64,000 bases of DNA from Azoarcus sp. DD4 (GCF_006496635.1 NZ_CP022958.1:1984001-2048000); one strand, 5' to 3'; counted from the first letter of the stretch, positions 9,086 to 18,897 are shown. Translations and numbers: made by a program. Notes: generated by a model not told the origin, from the letters alone.

Positions 9086-10158
9086 GGGTGTCCGTGTTCG
9101 GTGTGCATCGCGCCGGCCGGGGTTTCCGGCCGTTGCGGCGGTGGCACGATCTGCTTGAGCAGGGCGTCGAGCGACTGCGGCTTGCGCCAGAACTTCCAGC
9201 GCTGGCCGGCGCGCACTTCGAGTTCGAAGCCGGCGTGGTCGCCGGGGGCGGTGATGCGCAGGCGCTGCAGCTTGCCGCCGAGCATCGCCGCGAGCGGGGC
9301 GAACCAGTCGCGTTCGAGCGTGATGAGGGCTTCGCGCCAGCGGTCGAGGTCGAGCTGCAGGGCGGGGCGCTGCAGCGCATCGAGCACCACCAGGCTGTCG
9401 CCGGCGAGGGCGGCTGCGGAGTGCGCCGGCTGCGGCGTCGCCCCGGCGAGGCGGGCGAGGCCGACGCTCAGCGGATCGCTGGCGAGCACCGTGGGGCAGG
9501 GCGCGACGGTGCGTTCCGGCAGCATGCCGGCGCCCCAGAACCACAGGCTGTTGAGGGTGCGCAGGCCGCGGCCTTCGCGCGCCTGGTTGAGCGCATGGTT
9601 GTGCAGCACGATCTGCACTTCGTTGAGCGTGCGCTGCCACAGTCGGGCGTCTTCGCCTTCCGGCAGGAAATGGGCGATCGGACGGCCGACCACGTCGGTC
9701 AGCGGGAAGAGGCTTGCCCGTGTCGGCGCCGCCAGTTTCAGGTACCAGCGCCGCGGCGCCGGCGCCTCGAAGCGGCCGATGTCGGCGAAGGTGTCGTTGA
9801 GCGCGGCGAGCAGGGTGTCGGCGTCCTGCTGGTCGACTTCGCTGTCGTCGAGTTCGGTGAGCAGCAGGTGTTCGCGGGCGAACTGCAGGTGCACCGGGTC
9901 GGCGCACAGCCATTGCCCGTCGCGCGCCATCCCTGCGCCATCGGCTTCGCCCAGCCGGCGCAGCGCGGCGTAGGGAATCGCGTCGACCGCCATGCCGAAA
10001 AGCCGCGCCAGCGCCGCGTCGCCGGAGCGATCGTCGAGCGCGCGCCGTTCGCCCAGTCCGAGCAGGCGTTCGAGGCCGGACAGGGCAAGACTGCCGGCCG
10101 GGGCGGTGGCATGCGGCGTCGGCCAGATCAGGCCGGGGATGACGAGGTGGATTTGCAT
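9082..10158 (-). CDS. RpfE-like protein (COG4255 family)
   Basis: A 358-residue protein that resembles the RpfE/COG4255 family. Members are sometimes annotated as regulatory proteins or as phosphoglycerate-mutase-like proteins, and their biochemical role is not settled. The sequence starts MQIHLVIPGLIWP. It contains a conserved LNSLWFWGAGMLP segment (about residues 205-217), reminiscent of the alkaline-phosphatase/iPGM superfamily motif seen in such proteins. It lacks transmembrane segments and is probably cytosolic. It overlaps recJ by ATGA. Assignment rests on this order and the N-terminal and central motifs; function should be treated as unknown. Confidence 0.72.
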   Translation of the reverse strand: MQIHLVIPGLIWPTPHATAPAGSLALSGLERLLGLGERRALDDRSGDAALARLFGMAVDAIPYAALRRLGEADGAGMARDGQWLCADPVHLQFAREHLLLTELDDSEVDQQDADTLLAALNDTFADIGRFEAPAPRRWYLKLAAPTRASLFPLTDVVGRPIAHFLPEGEDARLWQRTLNEVQIVLHNHALNQAREGRGLRTLNSLWFWGAGMLPERTVAPCPTVLASDPLSVGLARLAGATPQPAHSAAALAGDSLVVLDALQRPALQLDLDRWREALITLERDWFAPLAAMLGGKLQRLRITAPGDHAGFELEVRAGQRWKFWRKPQSLDALLKQIVPPPQRPETPAGAMHTEHGHP

Positions 10159-10343
10159 GGCGGGGAGGGGAAGCGAAGCGGCCGCAGTCTAGCACGCAGT
10201 GCCGTACGGCCGGCCGCCGACTAGGCGCCGGCATGGTGCTGCGCATGCCATCCGGAAAGCCCCCGCCCGGCAATAACCCCACGGAAAAAAAGTTAGTGTT
10301 TACCGGGGCTTGGGCGGCGCGGGCGGCTACAATGGCGGCCATC

Positions 10344-12548
10344 ATGAATGCAGTGCCTACGATATTGCCGGCCGGCGCCTCGCCGCGTCGGTCAGCCCCT
10401 TTTCTGCCGACCTCGCGCGCCGAGATGGACAAGCTCGGCTGGGACGCCTGCGACGTCATCCTGGTGACCGGTGACGCCTATATCGACCACCCGAGCTTCG
10501 GCATGGCGCTGGTCGGCCGCCTGCTCGAAGCCCACGGCTTTCGCGTCGGCATCATCAGTCAGCCCGACTGGCATTCGGCCGAGCCCTTCCGCGCGCTCGG
10601 CAAGCCGCGGCTGTACTTCGGCATCACCGCGGGCAACATGGATTCGATGGTCAACCGCTACACCTCCGACCGCAAGATCCGCTCCGACGACGCCTACACG
10701 CCCAACGCCGAAGCCAACAAGCGGCCGGACCGCGCGCTCACCGTGTATGCCCAGCGCGCCCGCGAAGCCTATCCCGACGCCAACGTGGTGATCGGCAGCA
10801 TCGAGGCTTCGTTGCGCCGCATCGCCCACTACGACTACTGGTCGGACAAGGTGCGGCGCTCGGTGCTGCCGGACTCCAAGGCCGACATCCTGTTGTTCGG
10901 CAATGCCGAGCGCGCGCTGGTGGCGCTGACCCAGCGACTGGCGGCGGGCGAACCGATCGAATCCATCCGCGACCTGCGCGGCACCGCCTTCATGGCCAAG
11001 CCGGGCTGGCGGCCGGAAGGCTGGGTCGAGATCGATTCGCTCGCGCTCGACAAGCCGGGCCGCATCGACAGCCATGCCGATCCCTACGCGATGGAGCCGC
11101 AGGGCAGCGCGATGCAGCCCGCCGCCGACGGCGCCCAGCCGGTGCGCATCGTGCCGGCGGCTGAACGCGTCGCGGCCCGGCGCGCGGCACGGGAGCACAC
11201 CGTGGTGCGCCTGCCTGCCTATGAAGCCGTGAAGGACGACGCGGTGCTGTACGCCCACGCCTCGCGTGTGTTCCACCTCGAATCCAACCCCGGCAACGCG
11301 CGTGCGCTGGTGCAGCGCCACGGCGAAGGGCCGGGCGCACGCGAGGTCTGGCTCAACCCTCCGCCGCTGCCGCTGACCACGCCGGAGATGGACTTCGTCT
11401 ACGGCCTGCCCTATGCGCGCCAGCCACATCCGGCCTACAAGGGCGCGCGCATTCCGGCCTGGGACATGATCAAGTTCTCGGTGAACATCATGCGCGGCTG
11501 CTTCGGCGGCTGTACCTTCTGCTCGATCACCGAGCACGAGGGCCGCATCATCCAGAGCCGGTCGGAACAATCCATCCTGCGCGAGATCGAGGAAATCCGC
11601 GACAAGTCGCCGGACTTCAAGGGCCATATCTCGGACCTCGGCGGCCCCACCGCCAACATGTACCGGATGGCGTGCAAGGACCCCAAGATCGAGCAGTCCT
11701 GCCGCCGGCTGTCCTGCGTCTATCCCGGCATCTGCGAGAACCTCGGCACCGACCACGGCCCGCTGATCCAGATCTACCGCAAGGCGCGCGCGCTGCCCGG
11801 CATCAAGCGCATCACCATCGGTTCCGGCCTGCGTTACGACCTCGCGGTCCGCTCGCCGGAATACGTAAAGGAGCTGGTGACCCACCACGTCAGCGGCCTG
11901 TTGAAGATCGCGCCCGAGCACAGCGAGGAAGGCCCGCTCTCCAAGATGATGAAGCCGGGCATGGGCGCCTACGAGGCCTTCCGCAAGCTGTTCGAGAAGT
12001 ACTCGAAGGAAGCCGGCAAGAAGCAGCACTTGGTGCCTTACTTCATCGCCGCTCACCCCGGCACCACCGACGAAGACATGCTCAACCTGTCGCTGTGGCT
12101 GAAGGCAAACGACTTCCGCCTCGACCAGGTGCAGACCTTCCTGCCGACGCCGATGGCGCTCGCCACCGCGATGTACCACACCCGCAAGAATCCGCTAAAA
12201 AAAGTGAGCGCCGATTCCGAGGCGGTGGACACCGTGCGCACCGGCAAACTGCGCCGCCTGCACAAGGCTTTCCTGCGCTGGCACGACCCGGAGAACTGGC
12301 CGATGCTGCGCGAGGCGCTGATGCGCATGGGCCGTGCCGACCTGATCGGCAACGGCCCCGACTGCCTGGTGCCGCGCCAGCAGCCGGCCGCCGCGGCCGC
12401 GCCTGCGGGGCGGGGCGCGACACCACGCGGCCAGTCGCAACGCGGCAGAACGAGCGCGCCTGCCGGGAAGCCGGCGGAAGGTCGCGGCCGGCCGGCGTTA
12501 CCTGCAGCGCGCAAACCGGCTCCGAACCGGCGCGGTGCGCGGGGTTGA
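10344..12548 (+). CDS. YgiQ family radical SAM protein
   Basis: A 734-residue radical-SAM enzyme of the YgiQ family, whose reaction is unknown. The [4Fe-4S]-binding CxxxCxxC motif is C386, C390 and C393 (GCFGGCTFC). The N-terminal third (SRAEMDKLGWDACDVILVTGDAYIDH, split by a short gap here) is the family-specific domain. A C-terminal extension after about residue 660 is rich in Ala, Arg, Gly and Pro and looks disordered. I chose the ATG at 10344 because the upstream in-frame extension is non-homologous. The gene stands alone, with 133 bp before lolC. Confidence 0.9.
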   Translation: MNAVPTILPAGASPRRSAPFLPTSRAEMDKLGWDACDVILVTGDAYIDHPSFGMALVGRLLEAHGFRVGIISQPDWHSAEPFRALGKPRLYFGITAGNMDSMVNRYTSDRKIRSDDAYTPNAEANKRPDRALTVYAQRAREAYPDANVVIGSIEASLRRIAHYDYWSDKVRRSVLPDSKADILLFGNAERALVALTQRLAAGEPIESIRDLRGTAFMAKPGWRPEGWVEIDSLALDKPGRIDSHADPYAMEPQGSAMQPAADGAQPVRIVPAAERVAARRAAREHTVVRLPAYEAVKDDAVLYAHASRVFHLESNPGNARALVQRHGEGPGAREVWLNPPPLPLTTPEMDFVYGLPYARQPHPAYKGARIPAWDMIKFSVNIMRGCFGGCTFCSITEHEGRIIQSRSEQSILREIEEIRDKSPDFKGHISDLGGPTANMYRMACKDPKIEQSCRRLSCVYPGICENLGTDHGPLIQIYRKARALPGIKRITIGSGLRYDLAVRSPEYVKELVTHHVSGLLKIAPEHSEEGPLSKMMKPGMGAYEAFRKLFEKYSKEAGKKQHLVPYFIAAHPGTTDEDMLNLSLWLKANDFRLDQVQTFLPTPMALATAMYHTRKNPLKKVSADSEAVDTVRTGKLRRLHKAFLRWHDPENWPMLREALMRMGRADLIGNGPDCLVPRQQPAAAAAPAGRGATPRGQSQRGRTSAPAGKPAEGRGRPALPAARKPAPNRRGARG

Positions 12549-12681
12549 GATTGCAGCGTCGGGGCGGGGGTAATTCCCGCTCCGAATCAACTCGAAGCGT
12601 TTTCGCCCTCCCAATCGACATGGCTAGACGGCACAATGCCGGGCTTGCCGCTTTGCCGGTCTCCTGCCGCCCTCATACCTG

Positions 12682-13938
12682 ATGCGTTACGAATTCCTCG
12701 TCGGCCTGCGCTACACCCGCTCGCGCAAGCGTGCGCAAGGCCGCAACCGCTTCATCTCCTTCATCTCGCTGGTCTCCATGCTGGGCATCGCGCTCGGCGT
12801 GGCCGCGCTCATCGTCGTGCTGTCGGTGATGAACGGCTTCCAGGAGGAGTTGCGCACCCGCATCCTCGGCGTGGCTTCGCACGTGGTGGTGCAGGGGCTG
12901 GAAGGCGAACTGCCATCGTGGCAGCAGGTGGCGGACGAAGCCGGTCGTCATCCGTCGGTGAAGGCGGCGGCGCCCTTCATCCAGGAGCAGGGCATGCTCT
13001 CCTTCGACGAGGTGGTGCGCGGGACGCTGGTGCGCGGCGTGATCCCCGCCGTCGAGGACAAGGTCGCCGACTTCGGCCGCTACATGAAGGCGGGCAGCCT
13101 GGATGCGCTGCAGGCCGGCCGCTTCGGCATCGTGCTCGGCCGCGATCTGGCGATGAGCCTGCGGGTGCATCTGGGCGACAAGGTCACCCTGATCGCGCCG
13201 CAGGGCCTGGTGACGCCGGCGGCGGTGCTGCCGCGGGTCAAGCAGTTCGAGGTGGTCGGCATCTTCGAGGCCGGCATGTACGAATACGACTCCGGCCTGG
13301 CGCTGGTGCACATGGCGGACGCCCAGGCGCTCTATCGCATGGGCGACGGCGTGACCGGCGTGCGCCTCAAGCTCGACGACCTCTTCGCCGCGCCGCGGGT
13401 GGCGCGCGAACTGGTGGGCTACATCGAGCAGCCCAACGCCATGATTTCCGACTGGACCCGCAGCCACGCCAACTTCTTCCGAGCGGTGGCGCTCGAGAAA
13501 ACCATGATGACGCTGATCCTCTTCCTCATCGTCGGCGTGGCCGCGTTCAACATCGTGTCGACCCTGGTGATGGCGGTGCAGGAGAAATACGCCGACATCG
13601 CCATCCTGCGTACGCTGGGGGCGAGTCCGGGTTCGATCATGGCGATCTTCGTGCTGCAGGGCTCCATCATCGGCCTGGTCGGGCTGGTGGCCGGCGTGGT
13701 CGGCGGGCTGGCGATCGCGCACAACCTCGACGTGGTGATCCCGGCGCTGGAGGCGATCACCGGCGCCACGCTGTGGAACAAGGAAATCTATTACATCAAC
13801 GAGCTGCCCTCGAAGGTGCTGATGAGCGACGTGGTGACCATCCTGACTGTCTCCTTCGTGCTGACCCTGCTCGCCGCACTCTACCCAAGCTGGCGGGCAT
13901 CCAAGGTGAATCCGGCGGAGGCGCTGCGTTATGAGTGA
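12682..13938 (+). CDS. lolC: Lipoprotein-releasing ABC transporter permease LolC/LolE
   Basis: A 418-residue inner-membrane permease of the LolCDE machine, which extracts lipoproteins from the inner membrane for transfer to LolA. TM1 is at about residues 25-48 (ISLVSMLGIALGVAALIV). A large periplasmic domain (about 50-270) follows, then three C-terminal helices with the MacB/FtsX-type sequence and the end motif ASKVNPAEALRYE. It overlaps lolD by 8 bp. Only one permease gene is present, as in many betaproteobacteria where a single LolC/E-type (LolF-like) protein may form a homodimer. Confidence 0.93.
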   Translation: MRYEFLVGLRYTRSRKRAQGRNRFISFISLVSMLGIALGVAALIVVLSVMNGFQEELRTRILGVASHVVVQGLEGELPSWQQVADEAGRHPSVKAAAPFIQEQGMLSFDEVVRGTLVRGVIPAVEDKVADFGRYMKAGSLDALQAGRFGIVLGRDLAMSLRVHLGDKVTLIAPQGLVTPAAVLPRVKQFEVVGIFEAGMYEYDSGLALVHMADAQALYRMGDGVTGVRLKLDDLFAAPRVARELVGYIEQPNAMISDWTRSHANFFRAVALEKTMMTLILFLIVGVAAFNIVSTLVMAVQEKYADIAILRTLGASPGSIMAIFVLQGSIIGLVGLVAGVVGGLAIAHNLDVVIPALEAITGATLWNKEIYYINELPSKVLMSDVVTILTVSFVLTLLAALYPSWRASKVNPAEALRYE

Positions 13939-14626
13939 GCTGACCGTACTCGCCTGCGAGGGCTTGCAGAAGCAGTTCCGCGAAGGCGCCGACGCCCTGC
14001 GGGTGTTGGGCGGCAATGGCGAAGGGCAGGGCGTCAGCCTGTCGGTGGCGCGCGGCGAGCGGCTCGCCATCGTCGGCGCCTCGGGTTCCGGCAAGAGCAC
14101 GCTGCTGCATCTGCTGGGCGGGCTGGACGTGCCGACGGCCGGCAAGGTGAGCCTGATGGGGCAGGACTTCTCCCGGCTGTCGGATGCGGCGCGCGGCAAT
14201 CTGCGCAATGCCGCGCTGGGCTTCGTCTACCAGTTCCACCACCTGCTGCCGGAATTCACCGCGCTGGAGAACGTGGCCATGCCGCTCTACATCCGCCGCA
14301 TGGACAAGGCAGCGGCCGACGAAAAGGCGTCGGCGATGCTGCATGAAGTCGGGCTGGGTCACCGGCTGGATCACACGCCGGGCGAACTCTCCGGCGGCGA
14401 GCGCCAGCGCGCCGCGATCGCGCGCGCGCTGGTGACGCAGCCGGCCTGCGTGCTGGCCGACGAGCCCACCGGCAATCTCGACCGCCGCACCGCCGAGAGC
14501 GTGTTCGACCTGATGCTCTCGCTCAACGAGCGCCACGCCACCAGCTTCGTCATCGTCACTCACGACGAGGCGCTGGCCCGCCGGGTGCAACGCACCCTGC
14601 GCCTGCAGGACGGCCTGCTGGTCTAG
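13931..14626 (+). CDS. lolD: Lipoprotein-releasing ABC transporter ATPase LolD
   Basis: A 231-residue ABC ATPase that powers lipoprotein release. Walker A is GASGSGKST (49-57), the signature is LSGGERQR, Walker B with catalytic Glu is CVLADEPTGNLD, and the switch His is in IVTHDEAL. The family-typical GFVYQFHHLLPEFTALENV is the Q-loop region. It starts inside the end of lolC. It ends at a CTAG whose reverse complement is also the stop codon of the convergent DUF2062 gene. Confidence 0.95.
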   Translation: MSELTVLACEGLQKQFREGADALRVLGGNGEGQGVSLSVARGERLAIVGASGSGKSTLLHLLGGLDVPTAGKVSLMGQDFSRLSDAARGNLRNAALGFVYQFHHLLPEFTALENVAMPLYIRRMDKAAADEKASAMLHEVGLGHRLDHTPGELSGGERQRAAIARALVTQPACVLADEPTGNLDRRTAESVFDLMLSLNERHATSFVIVTHDEALARRVQRTLRLQDGLLV

Positions 14627-15180
14627 TTCGAGGCAGGAGGCGCGGCCTTGCGCCGCGCGCCGCGGCGGCGCCAGTGGCGTATCAGCCACCAGCGCCAGAC
14701 CGCCTTGACGCCGACGTAGCCGGCCAGCGACAGCGTCGCCGCCAGCAGCACCAGGCCGAGCGCCAGCGGCTTGCCCAGATCCACCATCCAGCCCCCCAGC
14801 GCCACTATCCAGCCACCGAGGTCCATGCCGCTCATCTCGGGCGGCGCGGTGAAGGTGTGCTGCCCGCCCAGCACCCAGGCGCCGATGTTGAAGGCGAGGA
14901 TGTAGAGCGGCACCAGGGTCAGCGGATTGGTGTAGAGCGTGGTGAGCAGGGCAAGCGGCAGATTCACCCGGAAAACCACACAGCACAGCGCCGAACTCGG
15001 CATCTGGAAGGGGCCGGGTACCAGGCCGCAAAACAGCCCCACCGCCACCGCACCCGCCGCCGAATGGCGGTTGAGGTGCCACAGGCGCGGATGCAGCAAG
15101 GTGTTGGCGAACGGGCGCAGCCAGCGGTTTTCGCTCACTGTCTCGTGCTTGGGCAGGAATCGCTTCAGTGCTTTGCGCAT
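14623..15180 (-). CDS. DUF2062 domain-containing membrane protein
   Basis: A 185-residue membrane protein of the DUF2062 family, function unknown. The family core is visible in the segments SAAGAVAVGLFCGLVPGPFQ, RVNLPLALLTTLYTNPLT and PLYILAFNIGAWVLG. Hydrophobic helices span about residues 42-62, 70-105 and 135-160, and a very basic tail (RHWRRRGARRK) ends the protein. It is convergent with lolD and shares its CTAG stop, and it is divergent from comEC with 118 bp between the starts. Confidence 0.85.
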   Translation of the reverse strand: MRKALKRFLPKHETVSENRWLRPFANTLLHPRLWHLNRHSAAGAVAVGLFCGLVPGPFQMPSSALCCVVFRVNLPLALLTTLYTNPLTLVPLYILAFNIGAWVLGGQHTFTAPPEMSGMDLGGWIVALGGWMVDLGKPLALGLVLLAATLSLAGYVGVKAVWRWWLIRHWRRRGARRKAAPPASN

Positions 15181-15298
15181 GGTCTCCAGGCTTGCGACGC
15201 GGAAGGGCGGCCGGCGCGTCCTCGGCGAATTCTAGCCCAGCGGCGGGCGACGGGTTCCGCTTGCCGCCGTAGCGGCCCGCCGTGCATGATTCCGGATT

Positions 15299-17638
15299 AT
15301 GCTGATGTCAATTTTCATGTTCGCGGCCGGGGTCTGGGCGCTGCAGCGCCAGCCGGATCTGCCCGCCGAGGCCACGTTGCTCGGGTTGATGCTGCCGTTG
15401 ACCCTCGGTGTTGCGCTTGCGTTTCGTCTGCGCAGCGCATCCGGGCGGGTTCGTTACATCGGCCTGCTTGCGCTCGGCCTGGCGGCCTTGCTCGCCGGCT
15501 TCGCCTGGGCGGGCATGCGCGCGCATTGGCGGCTGGCCGATGCGCTGCCCATGGGCTGGGAGGGGCAGGACGTGCTCGTCGAGGGGGTGGTGGCGGACCT
15601 GCCGCAGCCGATGAGCGAAGGCGTGCGCTTCGTCTTGCAGATCGAGCGCGCGGATGCGCCGGTCCCGCGCCTGGTGCTGGTGTCCTGGTATCGCGGCCGC
15701 GACGAAGAGGCGACCATACCGCAACTCGAGGCCGGCGAACGCTGGCAGATGACGCTGCGGCTGAAGCGGCCGCACGGCTTCGCCAATCCTCACGGCTTCG
15801 ACTACGAGGCCTGGCTGCTGGAGCGTGGCCTGCGTGCCACCGGCTATGTACGTGCGGCGCCGCCACCCGAAAGGCTGGCGGTGGGCGAGGGCGGTCTCAT
15901 GGCCGCGGTGCATCGCCTGCGCGCCGACATCCGCGACCGTTTTCTTGCAGTGCTGGGCGAGGCCCCCTATGCAGGCGTGCTGGTGGCGCTGACTGTGGGC
16001 GATCAGCGTGCGATTCCTTCCGCACAATGGGAGGTATTCCGCCGCACCGGAATTTCGCATCTGGTCTCCATCTCCGGCATGCATGTGTCCTTTGTCGCAC
16101 TGGTGGTCGGTGGCGCGCTGGCCTTCGTCTGGCGACGTGTTCCGGCACTTGTGCTGCGGCTGCCGGCCCGCCGGGCAGGGGCCCTTGCGGCCGTGCTGGC
16201 GGCGCTCGCCTATGCCTTGCTGGCCGGCATGGGCATTCCGGTACAGCGGGCGCTGATCATGCTGGCGGTCGTGGCGGCTGCGCTCTTGTTCGGTCGCGAG
16301 CCGGCACCGAGCCGGGTGCTGGCGCTTGCGCTGCTGGGCGTGCTGGTGGTCGATCCCTGGGGCGTGTTGTCGGCCGGCTTCTGGCTGTCCTTCGGCGCGG
16401 TCGCGGTCATCCTCTTCCTGCTCGGCGGGCGCATCGGTGCGGCGGGCGGCTGGCGGGCCGCCGTCCGCGTGCAACTGGGCATTACCGTGGCGACGCTGCC
16501 GGTGCTGCTGGCGCTGTTCCAGTCTTTCTCGCTGGTGTCGCCGCTGGCCAATGCGCTGGCGATTCCGCTGGTGAGCTTCGTGGTCACGCCGCTCGCCCTG
16601 CTGGCGATGCTGCTGCCGCTCGATGCGGTACTTCATCTGGCGCACTGGCTGACGAGTGCGATGATGCAGGTGATGGAGTGGCTGGCGGCGTCCCCCTTTG
16701 CACTGTGGCAGCAGGCGGCCATACCTGCGTGGCTGACCCTGGCCGGGGTCGTGGCGACCCTGCTGCTGCTCTTGCCGCGGGCCACGCCGGGCAAACCAGC
16801 GGCGCTGGTGGTACTCGCCGGGCTGTTGTGGTGGCCGGCACCGCGGCCGCAGGCTGGCAGTTTGCGTGCCACCGTGCTCGACGTCGGCAACGGCCTGGCG
16901 GTGCATGTCCAGACCGCCACACACGACCTGTTGTACGACGCCGGGCCGCCCTATGGACCGCTGGCGGACGCCGGCGGCCGGGTGGTGCTGCCGCATCTCG
17001 CGGCGAACGGTGTCGGGCGGCTGCATCGCTTGGTTTTGTCGCACGACGATGCCGATCATGTCGGCGGGACAGGCAGCGTGCTCGAAGGTTTGGCGGTGGA
17101 CTCCGTCATGGCAGGCGAGCCGGGCATGCTGGCGGTGGCGGGCCATCTGCCTGCCCAAGTGTGCGCCGCCGGGACGACATGGGACTGGGACGGCGTGCGC
17201 TTCGAAGTCCTGCATCCGGTCGCGGGGCTGCCGCCGGCGCGGCGCAACAACGACGATTCCTGCGTGATCCGCATCGAGGCCGGGGGCGGCTCCCTGCTGC
17301 TGGTCGGCGATATCGAGCATCGCGGCGAAGCCGGACTGCTCGCCCGCACGCCGGAACGCCTGGCGAGTTCGGTCGTGGTAGCGGCCCATCACGGCAGTCG
17401 CAGCTCGTCCTCACCGGCCTTCGTCGATGCGGTACTGCCCGAGGCGGTGGTGTTCTCGGTCGGTTACCGCAACCCCTTCGGCCATCCCCATCCGGCGGTG
17501 TGGGCGCGCTGGGCGGAAGCCGGCGCGCGCAACTGGCGCACCGACAGCCAGGGGGCGGTCGAGATCCTCATCGACAACAATGGTGCCGGACTCGCCGCGG
17601 TGCGCGAGCGCGCGCCGCGCTACTGGCATGGCCGCTGA
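15299..17638 (+). CDS. comEC: DNA internalisation-related competence protein ComEC/Rec2
   Basis: A 779-residue inner-membrane channel protein that carries single-stranded DNA into the cytoplasm during natural transformation. An N-terminal DUF4131-type OB region (about 60-190) is followed by the multi-helix Competence domain (about 215-500, beginning RFLAVLGEAPYAGVLVALTV and containing ISHLVSISGMHVSFVA). The protein ends with a metallo-beta-lactamase-like domain from about 525 (VLDVGNGLAVHV, LSHDDADHVGG at about 580, AAHHGSRSS). All three standard domains are present and full length, so the gene looks intact. No other competence genes are in the window. Confidence 0.94.
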   Translation: MLMSIFMFAAGVWALQRQPDLPAEATLLGLMLPLTLGVALAFRLRSASGRVRYIGLLALGLAALLAGFAWAGMRAHWRLADALPMGWEGQDVLVEGVVADLPQPMSEGVRFVLQIERADAPVPRLVLVSWYRGRDEEATIPQLEAGERWQMTLRLKRPHGFANPHGFDYEAWLLERGLRATGYVRAAPPPERLAVGEGGLMAAVHRLRADIRDRFLAVLGEAPYAGVLVALTVGDQRAIPSAQWEVFRRTGISHLVSISGMHVSFVALVVGGALAFVWRRVPALVLRLPARRAGALAAVLAALAYALLAGMGIPVQRALIMLAVVAAALLFGREPAPSRVLALALLGVLVVDPWGVLSAGFWLSFGAVAVILFLLGGRIGAAGGWRAAVRVQLGITVATLPVLLALFQSFSLVSPLANALAIPLVSFVVTPLALLAMLLPLDAVLHLAHWLTSAMMQVMEWLAASPFALWQQAAIPAWLTLAGVVATLLLLLPRATPGKPAALVVLAGLLWWPAPRPQAGSLRATVLDVGNGLAVHVQTATHDLLYDAGPPYGPLADAGGRVVLPHLAANGVGRLHRLVLSHDDADHVGGTGSVLEGLAVDSVMAGEPGMLAVAGHLPAQVCAAGTTWDWDGVRFEVLHPVAGLPPARRNNDDSCVIRIEAGGGSLLLVGDIEHRGEAGLLARTPERLASSVVVAAHHGSRSSSSPAFVDAVLPEAVVFSVGYRNPFGHPHPAVWARWAEAGARNWRTDSQGAVEILIDNNGAGLAAVRERAPRYWHGR

Positions 17639-17773
17639 TCCACCCGGCGCCGCCGGGCTATGCCTAAGGTACGGGGGCGACCGGCTGCGGGGTGGGCGTT
17701 CATGCGCGCGGGACGGTCGGAATGGCGCGGTGCTAGACTCGCACTCGTCATCGACCAGCCGCCGTGAGCCGCC

Positions 17774-18685
17774 ATGAGTCTGCTTTCCGCCTTGCGTCGC
17801 CTGTTGCAACCCGAGCCAGTGCTGCCGCGTGACTTCGGTCTGCGTGAGCGCTCCGTCCAGTGCATAGGGCCGCACGGTCTGCACCGGATGGCATATACCG
17901 AATGGGGTGATCCGGACAATCCCAGGGTGGTGGTGTGCGTGCATGGCCTTACCCGCAACGGTCGCGATTTCGACGATCTCGCCCGTGCGCTGTCCTCGCA
18001 CTACCGGGTCATCTGTCCCGACGTGGTCGGCCGCGGCCGCAGCGACTGGCTGGGGGTGAAGGCCGACTACGGCTTTCCGCTCTACGTAGCCGACATGATC
18101 ACCCTGATCGCGCGGCTGGGCGTGCCGACGGTGCATTGGGTCGGCACCTCCATGGGCGGCATCATCGGCATGCTCATCGCCAGCCAGCCCCACACACCCG
18201 TTACCCGCCTGGTGCTCAACGACGTTGGCCCGGTCATCACCGCCGCATCGCTGCGCCGCATTGGTCAGTACGTCGGTACCGCGCCGCGCTTTCCCAGCAT
18301 GGAGGCGGCCGAGGCTTACATCCGTGAGGTGAGCGCGCCTTTCGGGCCGCTATCCGACGCCCAGTGGCGCCATCTGACGCGCTATGCCGTGCGCCCGGTC
18401 GAAGGCGGCTTTGCGATGATCTACGACCCCGGCATCGGCGAAGTCTTCCGCCAGACGCCCTTGTTGCTCGACGTCAGCCTGTGGGAGGTCTACGACCACG
18501 TCCATTGTCCGACGCTGGCGCTGCGCGGTGCGGAATCCGACCTGCTGGAACCGGCCACGCTGAGCGCGATGGCCGAGCGCGGACCGCGGGCACGGACGGT
18601 CGAATTCCCCGGGGTGGGCCATGCGCCCATGCTGATGGACCCTGGCCAGATTGCGGTGGTGCGCGATTTCCTGCTCGAAGCTTGA
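17774..18685 (+). CDS. Alpha/beta-fold hydrolase
   Basis: A 303-residue alpha/beta hydrolase. The nucleophile elbow is GTSMGG with S126, the oxyanion strand is VCVHGLTRNG, the likely acid is the Asp in GAESDLLEP (about 255), and the catalytic His is H283 in GVGHAPML. No signal peptide is obvious, so it is probably cytosolic. Substrate cannot be inferred; family members include esterases, lactonases and C-C hydrolases. It precedes the ATP-grasp operon on the same strand but is separated by 212 bp holding regulatory-looking sequence, so it is likely a separate transcript. Confidence 0.9.
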   Translation: MSLLSALRRLLQPEPVLPRDFGLRERSVQCIGPHGLHRMAYTEWGDPDNPRVVVCVHGLTRNGRDFDDLARALSSHYRVICPDVVGRGRSDWLGVKADYGFPLYVADMITLIARLGVPTVHWVGTSMGGIIGMLIASQPHTPVTRLVLNDVGPVITAASLRRIGQYVGTAPRFPSMEAAEAYIREVSAPFGPLSDAQWRHLTRYAVRPVEGGFAMIYDPGIGEVFRQTPLLLDVSLWEVYDHVHCPTLALRGAESDLLEPATLSAMAERGPRARTVEFPGVGHAPMLMDPGQIAVVRDFLLEA

Positions 18686-18705
18686 GCGCGGTTTGCAGGC
18701 TTGGG

Positions 18706-18783
18706 CGCGACAGATTGGTGCAGAAACATTCCGGATGCACCATGCGCCGGATTTGGATGATCCTTATGCACCAAGGTGGTGCT
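18706..18783 (+). promoter_or_regulatory. NtrC-like enhancer sites
   Basis: TGCACCAAGGTGGTGCT at 18767-18783 matches the NtrC consensus TGCACY-N5-GGTGCA at 11 of 12 positions. Further half-sites lie upstream: GGTGCA at 18717-18722 and TGCACC at 18736-18741. A weaker dyad CGCGAC-N5-GGTGCA at 18706-18722 includes the first of these. The strong site is about 85 bp upstream of the start expected from the -24/-12 element at 18835-18850. This is sequence matching only. Confidence 0.6.
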
Positions 18784-18834
18784 ATGTTGAAAGAAAAACC
18801 GCCATCCGACCGTGGATAAGTGTTTGCCGGTGGC

Positions 18835-18850
18835 TGGCATGTTTTTCGCT
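18835..18850 (+). promoter_or_regulatory. Sigma-54-type -24/-12 promoter before the ATP-grasp gene
   Basis: TGGCATGTTTTTCGCT keeps the invariant GG (-24) and GC (-12) dinucleotides with exactly 10 bases between. It differs from TGGCACG-N4-TTGCW at two positions. Expected initiation near 18861 leaves a leader of about 36 nt before the ATG at 18898. Its position downstream of an NtrC-like dyad strengthens the call. Confidence 0.55.
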
Positions 18851-18897
18851 GTTTGGGTTTTATCCGGATCCATCACAAGAAAGGCGGGCTTGGCGCC

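Noticed and set aside
7244..9973. A 909-codon plus-strand frame across recJ and the rpfE-like gene
   Set aside because: It opposes two recognised genes, spans their junction, and has repetitive Arg/Gly/His/Val composition typical of shadows.
10290..10334. Sigma-70 promoter before the YgiQ gene using TTTACC and TACAAT
   Set aside because: TACAAT is plausible as a -10, but spacing to TTTACC is far too long and no other -35 fits.
15308..17392. A 694-codon frame opposite comEC
   Set aside because: It has Gln/Arg/His-rich low-complexity composition and no motif, and ComEC domains are complete on the other strand.
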